From JADFNO01 sp965369945 (GTDB lineage Bacteria; Planctomycetota; Phycisphaerae; Phycisphaerales; SM1A02), in contig CBDUST010000145.1 of assembly GCA_965369945.1 (NCBI GenBank), positions 1-10,497 of the forward strand: a stretch of DNA of 10,497 nt. The letters are read 5' to 3'. The notes beneath the pieces are model-generated. The model did not search any database. It saw only the letters and a list, made by a program, of their open reading frames with translations, and was not told the DNA's origin. Below, one piece after another: positions 1 through 6,711 of this stretch; the stretch's first letter is position 1, and each line of letters begins with the position of its first letter. The translations under genes were made by a program, and so were the position numbers.

Positions 1-888
1 GACGTCGAGTCCGGCAAGCAGTTCTCCGAGGCGATCATCAAGTATCCGAAACTGTTTGGGCCGCTGTACGTGAATATGGTCCGTGCTTCGGAAATGTCCG
101 GCTCGTTCGCCAGAATGCTCGACCGCATCGCCGGCTACGTGGCGCAGCAGCTAGAAACGCGCAAGATGGTCATCGGCGCCAGCATCTATCCGGGCATCAT
201 CGGCACGATGGCCATTGGCGTCACGGTGTTCCTGCTGATCTTCGTACTCCCGAAGTTCGCCACCGTCTTCCAGGGCAAGGAAGACGTCCTGCCCTGGCCC
301 ACAACCTTCCTCTTGGCGCTGTCGGATTGGGCCGTCAAGTACTGGTGGACGGTTCTGCTCGGAGCCGCGGGTGTCATCGGCGGATTCCTCGCCTTCATTC
401 GAACGCAGATCGGCCGCCTGTGGTGGGACACGACCAGACTTACCGTCCCACTGTTCAAACGGATGTTTCGAGCGCTGTATATCAGCCGGTCGCTGCAAAC
501 GATGGGTGAGCTGCTCAATGCCGGCGTTCCCATGCTGGACACCTTGGCCATCACCGGCGATGTGTCGGGCAACATTCTGTACAAGAAGCTATGGCGTGGT
601 GTCTACGCCGCCGTGAAGCAGGGCAAGAAGATTCAGACCCAGTTGAACAAGTCGACGCTGCTGCCGAAGTCGGTGATCCAGATGCTGGCCGCGGGCGAGG
701 AGTCCGGGCGGTTGGCCGAGGTGCTCGACGAAGTCTCGGTCTTCTATTCCAAGGCCCTGCACGACGCGATCAAAGCTGTGACCAGCATGATCGAGCCGAT
801 CATGATCATCCTGATGGGAACGGTCGTCGGCTTCATCGCCATGGCGATCATCCTGCCCATCTTCAAGATGAGTTCGCTCGTTTCATGA
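1..888 (+). CDS. GspF/PilC-family type II secretion / type IV pilus inner-membrane platform protein (5' partial)
   Basis: The frame is open from base 1, so the gene begins before the window; 295 C-terminal residues are visible. GspF/PilC proteins are polytopic inner-membrane platform proteins that couple the assembly ATPase to pilin or pseudopilin polymerisation. The family has two repeated cytoplasmic domains. The visible part starts near the end of the first (FGPLYVNMVRASEMSG, the usual 'P.LY..MV.AGE.SG' signature) and contains all of the second (MGELLNAGVPMLDTL, then AAGEESGRLAEVLDEV). Three hydrophobic segments fit the family topology: about residues 66-86, 115-133 and 265-289, counted from the first codon. 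The C-terminal PIFKMSS resembles the usual 'P.f.m...i' ending. Its TGA stop overlaps a possible ATG start of the next gene (ATGA at 885). Family assignment is secure; whether it serves a T2SS or a type IV pilus cannot be decided here. Confidence 0.95.
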   Translation, partial: DVESGKQFSEAIIKYPKLFGPLYVNMVRASEMSGSFARMLDRIAGYVAQQLETRKMVIGASIYPGIIGTMAIGVTVFLLIFVLPKFATVFQGKEDVLPWPTTFLLALSDWAVKYWWTVLLGAAGVIGGFLAFIRTQIGRLWWDTTRLTVPLFKRMFRALYISRSLQTMGELLNAGVPMLDTLAITGDVSGNILYKKLWRGVYAAVKQGKKIQTQLNKSTLLPKSVIQMLAAGEESGRLAEVLDEVSVFYSKALHDAIKAVTSMIEPIMIILMGTVVGFIAMAIILPIFKMSSLVS

Positions 889-913
889 TGATTCGATACA
901 CCCGGAGGCGTGA

Positions 914-926
914 AGGAAGTGGGAGA
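914..926 (+). promoter_or_regulatory. Ribosome binding site supporting the ATG at 927
   Basis: AAGGAAGTGGGAGA lies directly upstream of the ATG at 927, with AGGA at 914-917 and 9 nt to the start codon. The competing in-frame ATGs at 885/888 overlap the GspF stop codon but have only a weak purine run upstream. This is why 927 was preferred; coupling at 885 remains possible. Confidence 0.5.
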
Positions 927-1538
927 ATGACCTTCACTGCATTGCAACGACACGGGAAGGCGACGGCGCGCGTACGTTCGACCGGAAGTAAACGGTTGCC
1001 GACGGTGCGACCTCGGTATCGCCACGGCTTCACGCTGATCGAGACAGCCCTCGCCACGGTCATTGTGGGCGTAGGTGTCTTGGCTATCGTCTCGGCGCAA
1101 CAGGCCTTCCACATCAAGAACAACTGGTCCACTCATGCCAGCACGGCCACGCTCTTGGGCAACGAGATTCGCGAGATGACGTTGAGTCTCCCGCGTCACG
1201 ACCCTGTCAACGGCCTTGCGTACTGGGGCTCAGAACCCAACGAGCTCTGGATCGGAGACTTCGACGACGTCGACGACTTCGACGGCGACGGCAACGGCTT
1301 GATCTTCTCAGCCCAACTGGGCAACGGCCCGGTCAACGCGCGACGCGAAGTCATCGCGAACATGCCCGGCTGGACCCAGATCGTGCAAGTGTACAACATT
1401 GATCCATTCAATATCACCAGTATCCAGCCGGATGGAACGACCGACTTGCTCCGGGTGGAGGTCGTCGTGACGTATCAAGCGCCAATGGATGCGACCCCGA
1501 GAGAGATGACGCGCGTGAGCTGGATTACCCCGAACTGA
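927..1538 (+). CDS. PilV/GspI-like prepilin (minor pilin or pseudopilin)
   Basis: A 203-residue type IV prepilin-like protein. The class III signal is clear: a long basic leader, then HG^FTLIE with G34 before the predicted cleavage site, F35 at +1 and E39 at +5, followed by a hydrophobic helix at about 36-56. A prepilin peptidase would cleave after G34 and methylate F35 (family knowledge). The rest has the size of a PilV/GspI/MshD-type minor pilin. It carries a strongly acidic stretch at residues 111-121 (DFDDVDDFDGD), possibly a calcium site; similar DDVDDF/Y strings are, as far as I recall, common in PilV/MshD-like proteins. The ATG at 927 was chosen for its ribosome binding site; the ATG at 885 would add 14 residues to the leader. 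It follows gspF directly and precedes the PilX-like gene, as in minor-pilin operons. The exact subtype (I or V) is inferred. Confidence 0.87.
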   Translation: MTFTALQRHGKATARVRSTGSKRLPTVRPRYRHGFTLIETALATVIVGVGVLAIVSAQQAFHIKNNWSTHASTATLLGNEIREMTLSLPRHDPVNGLAYWGSEPNELWIGDFDDVDDFDGDGNGLIFSAQLGNGPVNARREVIANMPGWTQIVQVYNIDPFNITSIQPDGTTDLLRVEVVVTYQAPMDATPREMTRVSWITPN

Positions 1539-1604
1539 TTCGAACTTTGACCGCGGTTCACCAGGCCGCGATCGCGTAAGGATCCTCGCAATCGTTGGAG
1601 GCGC

Positions 1605-1610
1605 GGAGGA
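1605..1610 (+). promoter_or_regulatory. Shine-Dalgarno GGAGGA for the PilX-like gene
   Basis: GGAGGA sits 6 nt upstream of the ATG at 1617. It fixes the start of the large PilX-like protein over later in-frame ATGs. The 78-nt gap from the preceding stop shows no other clear element. Confidence 0.6.
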
Positions 1611-1616
1611 AGCGCA

Positions 1617-4100
1617 ATGAACCGACATGATGCCACCGTATTGATGACCGACCGGCAAGGAAGGTGCTCGCCCAGCCGCCTGGTGCGACGCCGTCGTGGT
1701 GTCTCATCCGTCTTGGCGATGATGTTTATGGTGATCTTCAGCTCGCTGGCTGCCGTCATGGCTGTCGTGGCGCAAGGGAACCTGCGCACCGCCGACTCAG
1801 CGATGAAGGTGTCACGGGCGATGAGCGCCGCCGAAACAGGACTGATCTTCGCCGGCCGGCGCCTCGGCTCCGAGTCAAGCCGGTTCGTGGTTGAGAAAGG
1901 TGTCGTGACTGATACCTTCGGTCACGATCTGTGGCTCGGCACGTACAACGTCGGCGTGGACGGTGCGGTCGATGTGCTTCCACCGGTCGGTTATGCGGAG
2001 AATCCACCGGCCGTCGGCGTTGCTGAAGCCGTGCGCAACGCGCACCTGGCGGATGTCCATTGGGTTCTCATCGACGCCGGCGATGCGGCTTTGCCCGAGA
2101 TCGACGGTTTCGGGACCCTCCGGGTTCGACCGATCGCCCTGACCAGTGATGGAGCCGGCGCGCCAAACCCCCTCGGCCCCTATTTCCGACTCAAATACGA
2201 ATTGGTCGCCAACGCGCCGTTTGTTCGCGTGACCGCACAAGGTGTGGACGGTGAGATTACCCGCACGATCCAGATGGATTTCCGCATCACGAAGAACATC
2301 GAATACGCGATCCTTAGCCCAAATCGAATCATGATCGGCAAGAATGTGCGGGTAGAAGGACCGCTGGGGTCGCGCTTTGGCATTGTCGCTGGCGAACTCG
2401 ACACGGTGAACGGCGATCCGTTGGTCATGCGGAGCGACTTTTACTACCTCGATCCCGCGCTCACAGCCGTTCTCGATCTGTTCTATTCGAGGGTCGCGGA
2501 TTTTGACGTAGACGGCGACGCACGCCTCCGCCCCGACCATCCGGTTGAAGGCCCGGGCTTAGCGGGCGCGCCTGCTCTGGTCGACTACGACGGCGACGAG
2601 TATGTCGATGACTTCGACCTCTTCCTGGCTTTCTACGATACCAACGGCGACGGCATGGTCGTGTACGACGCGGCACTGGCCGCCGCGGCCGGTCACGGCG
2701 GTTTGGCCGAAGAGTTCACCGATGACAATCAGTTGTCGCGACTCATAGACGAGGTGTATCCCGATCGGGATGGCGACGGCGAAGAAACTCTCAGCGACAC
2801 CATGCTGGGTTATGAAGATGGAATCCTCGATGGCAACGACCTGTACGCGAAAGTGCATGGCGGGTTGATGTTCGCCATCGTACAGAACGACTGGGATGTC
2901 GCTAACGGCGCGAGCTATCAGACGATCGTCCAGGGTCCGGGCCTTGTGGACCTTGATGAAGCCCCGGTGCGCTTCGAAGTGTCCGATCAAGAGCTGCGAG
3001 AAATAACCACAGCGATGTTCTCAGACTCTCAAACCTGGTTCGACGCAGAAGCGGGCGGCGTGTTCGGCGACGACACCTTTGGTCAGGTTCAGGCCGGCAT
3101 TGGCGCCGGAGGTATCTATACTCCAACCGGCGCCGCACCGTGGGAGGACGTCCCCTACGGCGCCGGAGCAGCCGGCGGCGCGCCGTACGATTATTACCAA
3201 CGCCCGATCTATGAGAACATGACGTTCACCGATGTGCGAATTCCCATCGGCAACAACGGGCTGTTCGAGAACTGCACGTTCATCGGCGTGACGTATATCG
3301 AGACGGAAACCGACTGCGCACACATGAACTGGAACTACGCGGGCGCTAAACAGCGCGTCGAGGATCCGCCGGGATCCGGTAACTTTACCTACCCGATCAA
3401 GTTCCCAGGTCTCCAGGCCGAGTTGACTGATGGAACGCCGGTCCCGGAATCTCGCGACTTCTCCAACAGTCTCCGCTTCAACAACTGCACCTTCCTCGGT
3501 TCGATCGCAGGCGACAGGCCGGATGAATACACACACTGGCGCAACAAGGTGCAGATCACCGGCCAGACGAGGTTCTATATCGATTCGGAGGATCCGGATC
3601 TCCTCGAAGAGATTGACGACGGAGTTGTGGGCGCCTTGGGCTGGCAGAACACGCTCGAGGGTATGGACGCGGCCGACGTCGTGGAGCTCAGCAAGAGCTC
3701 GTTGCTGATGGCAGGCTGGTCGGTTGACGTGGGTAACTTCACCAACGATCAGAATGCCGATCCTGATCTGACGCCCAAGGTCAAACTCAAGGGGACCATC
3801 ATTGCCGGCATTCTGGATATTCGAGGCACGGCTGACGTATTCGGCACGTTACTGATGACCTTCCGCCCGACCTCGGGTGCCGGTCCGCTGTTCTATGGCG
3901 GTCTGCCCGATGCGTTCAATACGACGATCGGGTATTTCGGTCCGTCCGACGGCGACGGCGAAGGTGTTGACGATCCCGCCTTTGGATTCGGCGAAATCAC
4001 GCTCCGGTACGATCCCAATGCCATGCTCCCGGATGGGATTCCCTGGCCCATACAGATCAACTCCGAGCCGCTGACTTATGTGGAAGGAGGTTCGATGTGA
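1617..4100 (+). CDS. Very large PilX-like membrane-anchored pilin-cluster protein with EF-hand/dockerin-type loops
   Basis: An 827-residue protein. The N-terminus fits the PilX N-terminal pattern: a basic stretch (RRRRG, 24-28), one hydrophobic helix at about 29-53, then SRAMSAAETGLIFAGRRL (about 66-83), the A-x-x-A-A-E-x-x-L signature of PilX/GspK-like proteins. There is no Glu at +5, so normal prepilin processing is uncertain. PilX proteins are usually about 150-200 residues, so this one has a vast added exoplasmic part. Residues 297-394 hold acidic loops of D-x-D-x-D type: D297-D301, D323-D334 and D383-D394 (the last two with Asp at position 12, as in dockerin/EF-hand loops), plus DTNGDG at 341-346. 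Two rungs F(E/N)NCTF(I/L)G at 550-557 and 621-628, and a late segment KLKGTIIAGILDIRGT, suggest a beta-helix-like region (inference). The start has a good GGAGGA. It is cotranscribed with the two prepilin genes and overlaps the next one by 4 bp. Cluster membership is firm; the function of the large domain is unknown. Confidence 0.85.
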   Translation: MNRHDATVLMTDRQGRCSPSRLVRRRRGVSSVLAMMFMVIFSSLAAVMAVVAQGNLRTADSAMKVSRAMSAAETGLIFAGRRLGSESSRFVVEKGVVTDTFGHDLWLGTYNVGVDGAVDVLPPVGYAENPPAVGVAEAVRNAHLADVHWVLIDAGDAALPEIDGFGTLRVRPIALTSDGAGAPNPLGPYFRLKYELVANAPFVRVTAQGVDGEITRTIQMDFRITKNIEYAILSPNRIMIGKNVRVEGPLGSRFGIVAGELDTVNGDPLVMRSDFYYLDPALTAVLDLFYSRVADFDVDGDARLRPDHPVEGPGLAGAPALVDYDGDEYVDDFDLFLAFYDTNGDGMVVYDAALAAAAGHGGLAEEFTDDNQLSRLIDEVYPDRDGDGEETLSDTMLGYEDGILDGNDLYAKVHGGLMFAIVQNDWDVANGASYQTIVQGPGLVDLDEAPVRFEVSDQELREITTAMFSDSQTWFDAEAGGVFGDDTFGQVQAGIGAGGIYTPTGAAPWEDVPYGAGAAGGAPYDYYQRPIYENMTFTDVRIPIGNNGLFENCTFIGVTYIETETDCAHMNWNYAGAKQRVEDPPGSGNFTYPIKFPGLQAELTDGTPVPESRDFSNSLRFNNCTFLGSIAGDRPDEYTHWRNKVQITGQTRFYIDSEDPDLLEEIDDGVVGALGWQNTLEGMDAADVVELSKSSLLMAGWSVDVGNFTNDQNADPDLTPKVKLKGTIIAGILDIRGTADVFGTLLMTFRPTSGAGPLFYGGLPDAFNTTIGYFGPSDGDGEGVDDPAFGFGEITLRYDPNAMLPDGIPWPIQINSEPLTYVEGGSM
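4084..4090 (+). promoter_or_regulatory. Strong Shine-Dalgarno AAGGAGG for the GTG start at 4097
   Basis: AAGGAGG lies inside the last codons of the PilX-like gene, 6 nt before the GTG at 4097. That GTG overlaps the PilX-like stop (GTGA). The site decides the non-ATG start and implies translational coupling. Confidence 0.75.
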
Positions 4101-4687
4101 ACCAACGCACCATCGCACCCAATCGAGCCGGCCGATCGCGCCGCAACCACCGACGGGGCTTCAACCTCGTCGAGCTGTTGATCGCCTTGGCGATCACCGC
4201 AGCGCTTCTCAGCGCCACCATGATGGCGCTCCATGCCTCGTTCAATGCCTACCAGTCGACCACCGAGGTTGCCTCGACGCACACCATTAGTCGTCTGGTC
4301 ATGAACCGCATGCTGACCTTGCTGCGCACAGGTCAGGACTTTGGGCCGGCCCCGGCTGACCCGATGGATTCGATCGTCGACAGCAACTACATTGAGTTCT
4401 TCACCGACGACGGGCAGCTCATAAGCCTGGATTGGGTGGCCGCAGACCAAACGCTGTATGTCGTGCTCACGGACGAATTCGACGTCGAGACGACCTACCC
4501 ACTCCTGGAAGGCGTCACGGACTGTAGCTTCACTCTTGAGTACGAGCTGGGGTACAAGCTCCACCGCGCAACCATCGACATGACGATCGTGCCTGATGAC
4601 AACATGAGCGTTTCGCTTGATGGCACGAACGAACGGGTGATCCGGCTGGTCGCTTCGGCCATGCCCAGAATGATCGCCTACGAATAA
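4097..4687 (+). CDS. PilW/GspJ-like prepilin (minor pilin or pseudopilin)
   Basis: A 196-residue prepilin. It has a 21-residue basic leader ending RRNHRRG, predicted cleavage G21^F22, the motif FNLVE with E26 at +5, and a hydrophobic helix at about 23-45. This is the canonical N-methylation/cleavage motif of type IV pilins and T2SS pseudopilins. Size and position as the last pilin gene of the cluster fit a GspJ/PilW-type minor subunit, which with the V/I and X/K components forms the tip complex that primes filament assembly (family knowledge; the pairing here is inferred). The GTG start is supported by the overlapping stop and the AAGGAGG. The remainder is a soluble, beta-rich-looking domain rich in acidic residues and has one Cys (in TDCSF). 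A strong terminator begins 25 bp after its stop, so it is the last gene of the operon. Confidence 0.9.
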   Translation: MNQRTIAPNRAGRSRRNHRRGFNLVELLIALAITAALLSATMMALHASFNAYQSTTEVASTHTISRLVMNRMLTLLRTGQDFGPAPADPMDSIVDSNYIEFFTDDGQLISLDWVAADQTLYVVLTDEFDVETTYPLLEGVTDCSFTLEYELGYKLHRATIDMTIVPDDNMSVSLDGTNERVIRLVASAMPRMIAYE

Positions 4688-4712
4688 CGCCCCCAGATCA
4701 ACGCGACTTTCG

Positions 4713-4760
4713 TAACCCTTGCCGTGCCTATTCCACAAAAGCGTGGCGGGGGTTATTTTT
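4713..4760 (+). terminator. Intrinsic terminator of the pilin/secretion operon
   Basis: TAACCCTTGCCGTGC (4713-4727) pairs over 15 positions with GCGTGGCGGGGGTTA (4741-4755). This includes four G-U wobbles. The 13-nt loop is followed by TTTTT (4756-4760). The wobbles make the stem good only in plus-strand RNA: on the minus strand they become A-C mismatches and no T-run follows. The right arm covers the TAA stop of the minus-strand QueD-like gene (4753-4755). Confidence 0.75.
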
Positions 4761-5118
4761 CTATATACGTCGCGCAGCAGCCGGGCGCTTCAGTCACACT
4801 GACTTGTCGTAGCGCAACGCCCTGGGGCAACCTGACGATCATCTGCTGGGCGATGTATTGCGCAACGTGCTCGGCGGTTGGGTTCAGTTGATCAAAAGGT
4901 GCGATCGCGTTCAGATCGCCGTCGTCAAATCGCTCGACAATCTCGCCAAGACCGCGCTCCAGTAGGTGGAAATCGCAGAGCAATCCGTCCCCGTCGAGCT
5001 GCGCTCCGGCCACGATCACCGTCACATGCCAGGTATGACGGTGTGTCGCCTCGCGCACACCCGCCATGGTGATCGCATGCGCAGCGACAAAGTCACGTTC
5101 AATGCTCAACTCGTACAT
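4753..5118 (-). CDS. QueD / 6-pyruvoyl-tetrahydropterin synthase family protein with atypical active site
   Basis: A 121-residue protein of the tunnelling-fold pterin family. Family members convert 7,8-dihydroneopterin triphosphate to 6-carboxytetrahydropterin (queuosine), 6-pyruvoyl-tetrahydropterin, or, in PTPS-III forms, the folate precursor hydroxymethyl-dihydropterin. Visible features: FVAAH with zinc ligand H14; HRH with zinc ligands H26 and H28 (the usual HGH); CDF at 48-50 (usual IDF); NPTAEHVAQYI at 79-89; the substrate-anchoring Glu E110 in SVTEAP; and a C-terminal Tyr (Y118). Oddities: the catalytic Cys expected four residues before H26 is R22, and the catalytic His of the LDHxxLN motif is D66 (FDDGDLN, 64-70). 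E23-x-x-H26 recalls the Glu-for-Cys arrangement of PTPS-III proteins (from memory). Length is normal, with no frameshift. It stands alone, divergent from glmM, with no queuosine or folate gene beside it. Family secure; the reaction is not. Confidence 0.85.
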   Translation of the reverse strand: MYELSIERDFVAAHAITMAGVREATHRHTWHVTVIVAGAQLDGDGLLCDFHLLERGLGEIVERFDDGDLNAIAPFDQLNPTAEHVAQYIAQQMIVRLPQGVALRQVSVTEAPGCCATYIEK

Positions 5119-5127
5119 CGCGGTCGC

Positions 5128-5159
5128 AGTATAGATCAGCGGTGCGGGTGTATCCGCAA
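5128..5159 (-). promoter_or_regulatory. Candidate promoter of the QueD-like gene, near-leaderless
   Basis: On the minus strand, TTGCGG (5154-5159) and TATACT (5128-5133) are separated by 20 nt, which is longer than optimal. The -10-like box ends 9 nt before the ATG, so a transcript would start within a few bases of the start codon. No Shine-Dalgarno is present upstream of the ATG, which agrees with leaderless translation. This is inference from pattern only. Confidence 0.35.
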
Positions 5160-5161
5160 CT

Positions 5162-5282
5162 AGGTTCTGTCTGAGGGATCAAAAGAGTGCACTCCATTCT
5201 TGGTGGGACGGGCTTCCAGCCCGTCGCCTTCACTCTCACAAACGGGCGAAGTGCCCGGCCCACCATTCGTCAGACAGAACCT
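5162..5282. repeat. 121-bp palindromic element with 13-bp terminal inverted repeats (MITE/REP-like)
   Basis: AGGTTCTGTCTGA (5162-5174) and TCAGACAGAACCT (5270-5282) are perfect 13-bp inverted repeats. Inside lie a 10-bp palindrome GAGTGCACTC (5185-5194), a second inverted pair TGGTGGG (5201-5207) / CCCACCA (5259-5265), a 7-bp hairpin ACGGGCT-TCC-AGCCCGT (5208-5224), and a 5-6-bp hairpin CGGGC(G)...GCCCG (5243-5257). Together they could fold as a long arm with a two-leaf cruciform at its tip. No coding frame is evident and no clear target-site duplication flanks it. It fills most of the spacer between two divergent genes, so it is not a terminator of either. A short non-autonomous mobile element or a REP-like repeat is the best reading; copy number elsewhere is unknown. 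Confidence 0.6.
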
Positions 5283-5311
5283 CGGCCACCAAACCGCTAT
5301 CCTTGGGGTCA

Positions 5312-6709
5312 ATGAGTGGATCAGTTCACGATGCTCCGTTGATGCTTTCGGTGTCCGGCATACGCGGGATCGTGGGCAAGACCATGACGCCAAGCGTCGC
5401 TGTAGATTTTGCAGCCGCGTTCGGCTCCTTTGTCCGCCAGAACACCGGTGATGATGATCCGCTGATCTGTGTCGGGCGTGATAGTCGACCATCAGGAAAA
5501 CTGCTGGCGGACTCGGTCGCGGCAGGCTTGGCGTCGGTCGGGGCTCGGGTAATCGATCTCGGTGTGGTCGCCACGCCGACGGTGGGCGTGATGATCGCCG
5601 CTCACCGCGCTGCCGGTGGAATGATCGTCACCGCCTCGCATAACCCGGTTCAGTGGAACGGCCTGAAATTCCTGACCGCCGACGGAGCAGCTCCCCCACC
5701 AGCGCAGATCAACGAGATTATTCGCCGATTCGAACAACAGGACTTCGACTCGCAGGTAGACGCATCAAGCGAGCAGATTGCAAGCGATGACTCTGGAAAT
5801 GAAACGCACGTCGGGCTTGTCCTGGCGAATATCGATCCCGAGCCGATTCGCGCCGCTAACCTCAAGGTTGTTCTGGACTCGGTGAACGGTGCGGGATGTG
5901 TTTCGGGTCGGATGTTGTTGGAACAGCTCGGCTGCGAAGTCGTTCATATCAACAGCGAACCGACGGGAATGTTCGCCCATACACCGGAGCCGTTGAAAGA
6001 GAATCTCGTCGAATTGGCGCAGGTTACGGCGACGCAACAAGCCGCTTGCGGCTTCGCGCAAGACCCCGACGCCGATCGTCTCGCAATCATCGACGAAACC
6101 GGCTCATACATCGGCGAGGAATACACGCTCGTCCTCGCAGCCAAGCGCGTACTTGATCTTCAAGGCGGCCAACCGATCGCTGCGAATCTTTCGACGAGTC
6201 GCATGATCGATGACGTAGCGGCGCAGTATCCCGGGGCAAGTGTGCTGCGCACCGCAGTCGGCGAGGCGAACGTGGTTGCGGCGATGCGCGCCGAGGGAGC
6301 GTTGATCGGCGGCGAAGGCAACGGCGGCGTGGTCTTCCCGTCTGTGTGTTGGGTGCGCGACAGCCTCTCCGCGATGATGTTGGTGTTGAGTCTATTGGCC
6401 GCTGAGAAGCGAGTACTCAGTGATATCGTCTCCGAGTTGCCGCACTATGAAATGATCAAACAGAAGTTCGATCTGTCGGCCGTCGGCGGACGCGACGCGG
6501 TCGGGCCGATGATCGAGAAAGTAACCGAGGCGTTCGCTGATGAGCAAATCAATACCGCTGACGGCATTCGCATAGATTTCATCGACGGTTGGGTTCATCT
6601 GCGCCCAAGTAACACCGAGCCGATTGTGCGCTTGATCGCGGAAGCGCAGACGCAAGAGGCGGCGGAAGGATTGATAAACGGGATCGCGAGTCTCGCTGGT
6701 TTACGGTAA
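5312..6709 (+). CDS. glmM: Phosphoglucosamine mutase (phosphohexomutase superfamily)
   Basis: A 465-residue alpha-D-phosphohexomutase. The likely reaction is glucosamine-6-phosphate to glucosamine-1-phosphate, feeding UDP-GlcNAc for peptidoglycan and lipopolysaccharide. All four active-site elements are present: an N-terminal SGIRGIVG loop (15-22); the catalytic phosphoserine loop TASHNP with S109; the metal loop DPDADR with D251, D253 and D255; the sugar-specificity loop GGEGNGG (333-339); and the phosphate-binding loop RPSNTEPIVR (431-440). Classical bacterial GlmM usually has GGEQSGH at the sugar loop; GEGNGG is typical of the archaeal-type GlmM/phosphomannomutase group, so activity on mannose or glucose phosphates cannot be excluded. 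The ATG at 5312 was chosen because the extra upstream codons (TTG at 5303) look non-conserved; its Shine-Dalgarno is weak (GGGG, 3 nt away). It is divergent from the QueD-like gene and convergent with the PIN-like gene, whose stop is 2 bp away. Confidence 0.9.
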   Translation: MSGSVHDAPLMLSVSGIRGIVGKTMTPSVAVDFAAAFGSFVRQNTGDDDPLICVGRDSRPSGKLLADSVAAGLASVGARVIDLGVVATPTVGVMIAAHRAAGGMIVTASHNPVQWNGLKFLTADGAAPPPAQINEIIRRFEQQDFDSQVDASSEQIASDDSGNETHVGLVLANIDPEPIRAANLKVVLDSVNGAGCVSGRMLLEQLGCEVVHINSEPTGMFAHTPEPLKENLVELAQVTATQQAACGFAQDPDADRLAIIDETGSYIGEEYTLVLAAKRVLDLQGGQPIAANLSTSRMIDDVAAQYPGASVLRTAVGEANVVAAMRAEGALIGGEGNGGVVFPSVCWVRDSLSAMMLVLSLLAAEKRVLSDIVSELPHYEMIKQKFDLSAVGGRDAVGPMIEKVTEAFADEQINTADGIRIDFIDGWVHLRPSNTEPIVRLIAEAQTQEAAEGLINGIASLAGLR

Positions 6710-6711
6710 AC

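Noticed and set aside
591..884. Upstream extension of the PilV-like frame into gspF
   Set aside because: The frame is open there only by chance; translation within gspF gives Arg/Gly-rich sequence, and the prepilin leader begins at 885 or 927.
1875..2540. 221-residue minus-strand open frame opposite the PilX-like gene
   Set aside because: No domain or start signal is apparent, and the plus-strand frame has the pilin-cluster features and a good ribosome binding site.
4076..4738. 220-residue minus-strand open frame opposite the PilW-like gene
   Set aside because: It overlaps a clear prepilin with a GFNLVE motif; the shadow frame shows nothing recognisable.
5162..5282. tRNA-like gene suggested by the cloverleaf-like fold
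   Set aside because: Stem sizes and loops do not match tRNA arms, there is no T-loop consensus or plausible anticodon arm, and the outer 13-bp arm is too long.
5162..5282. Bidirectional terminator
   Set aside because: The flanking genes are transcribed away from the element, so neither would end there, and no T-run follows the outer stem.
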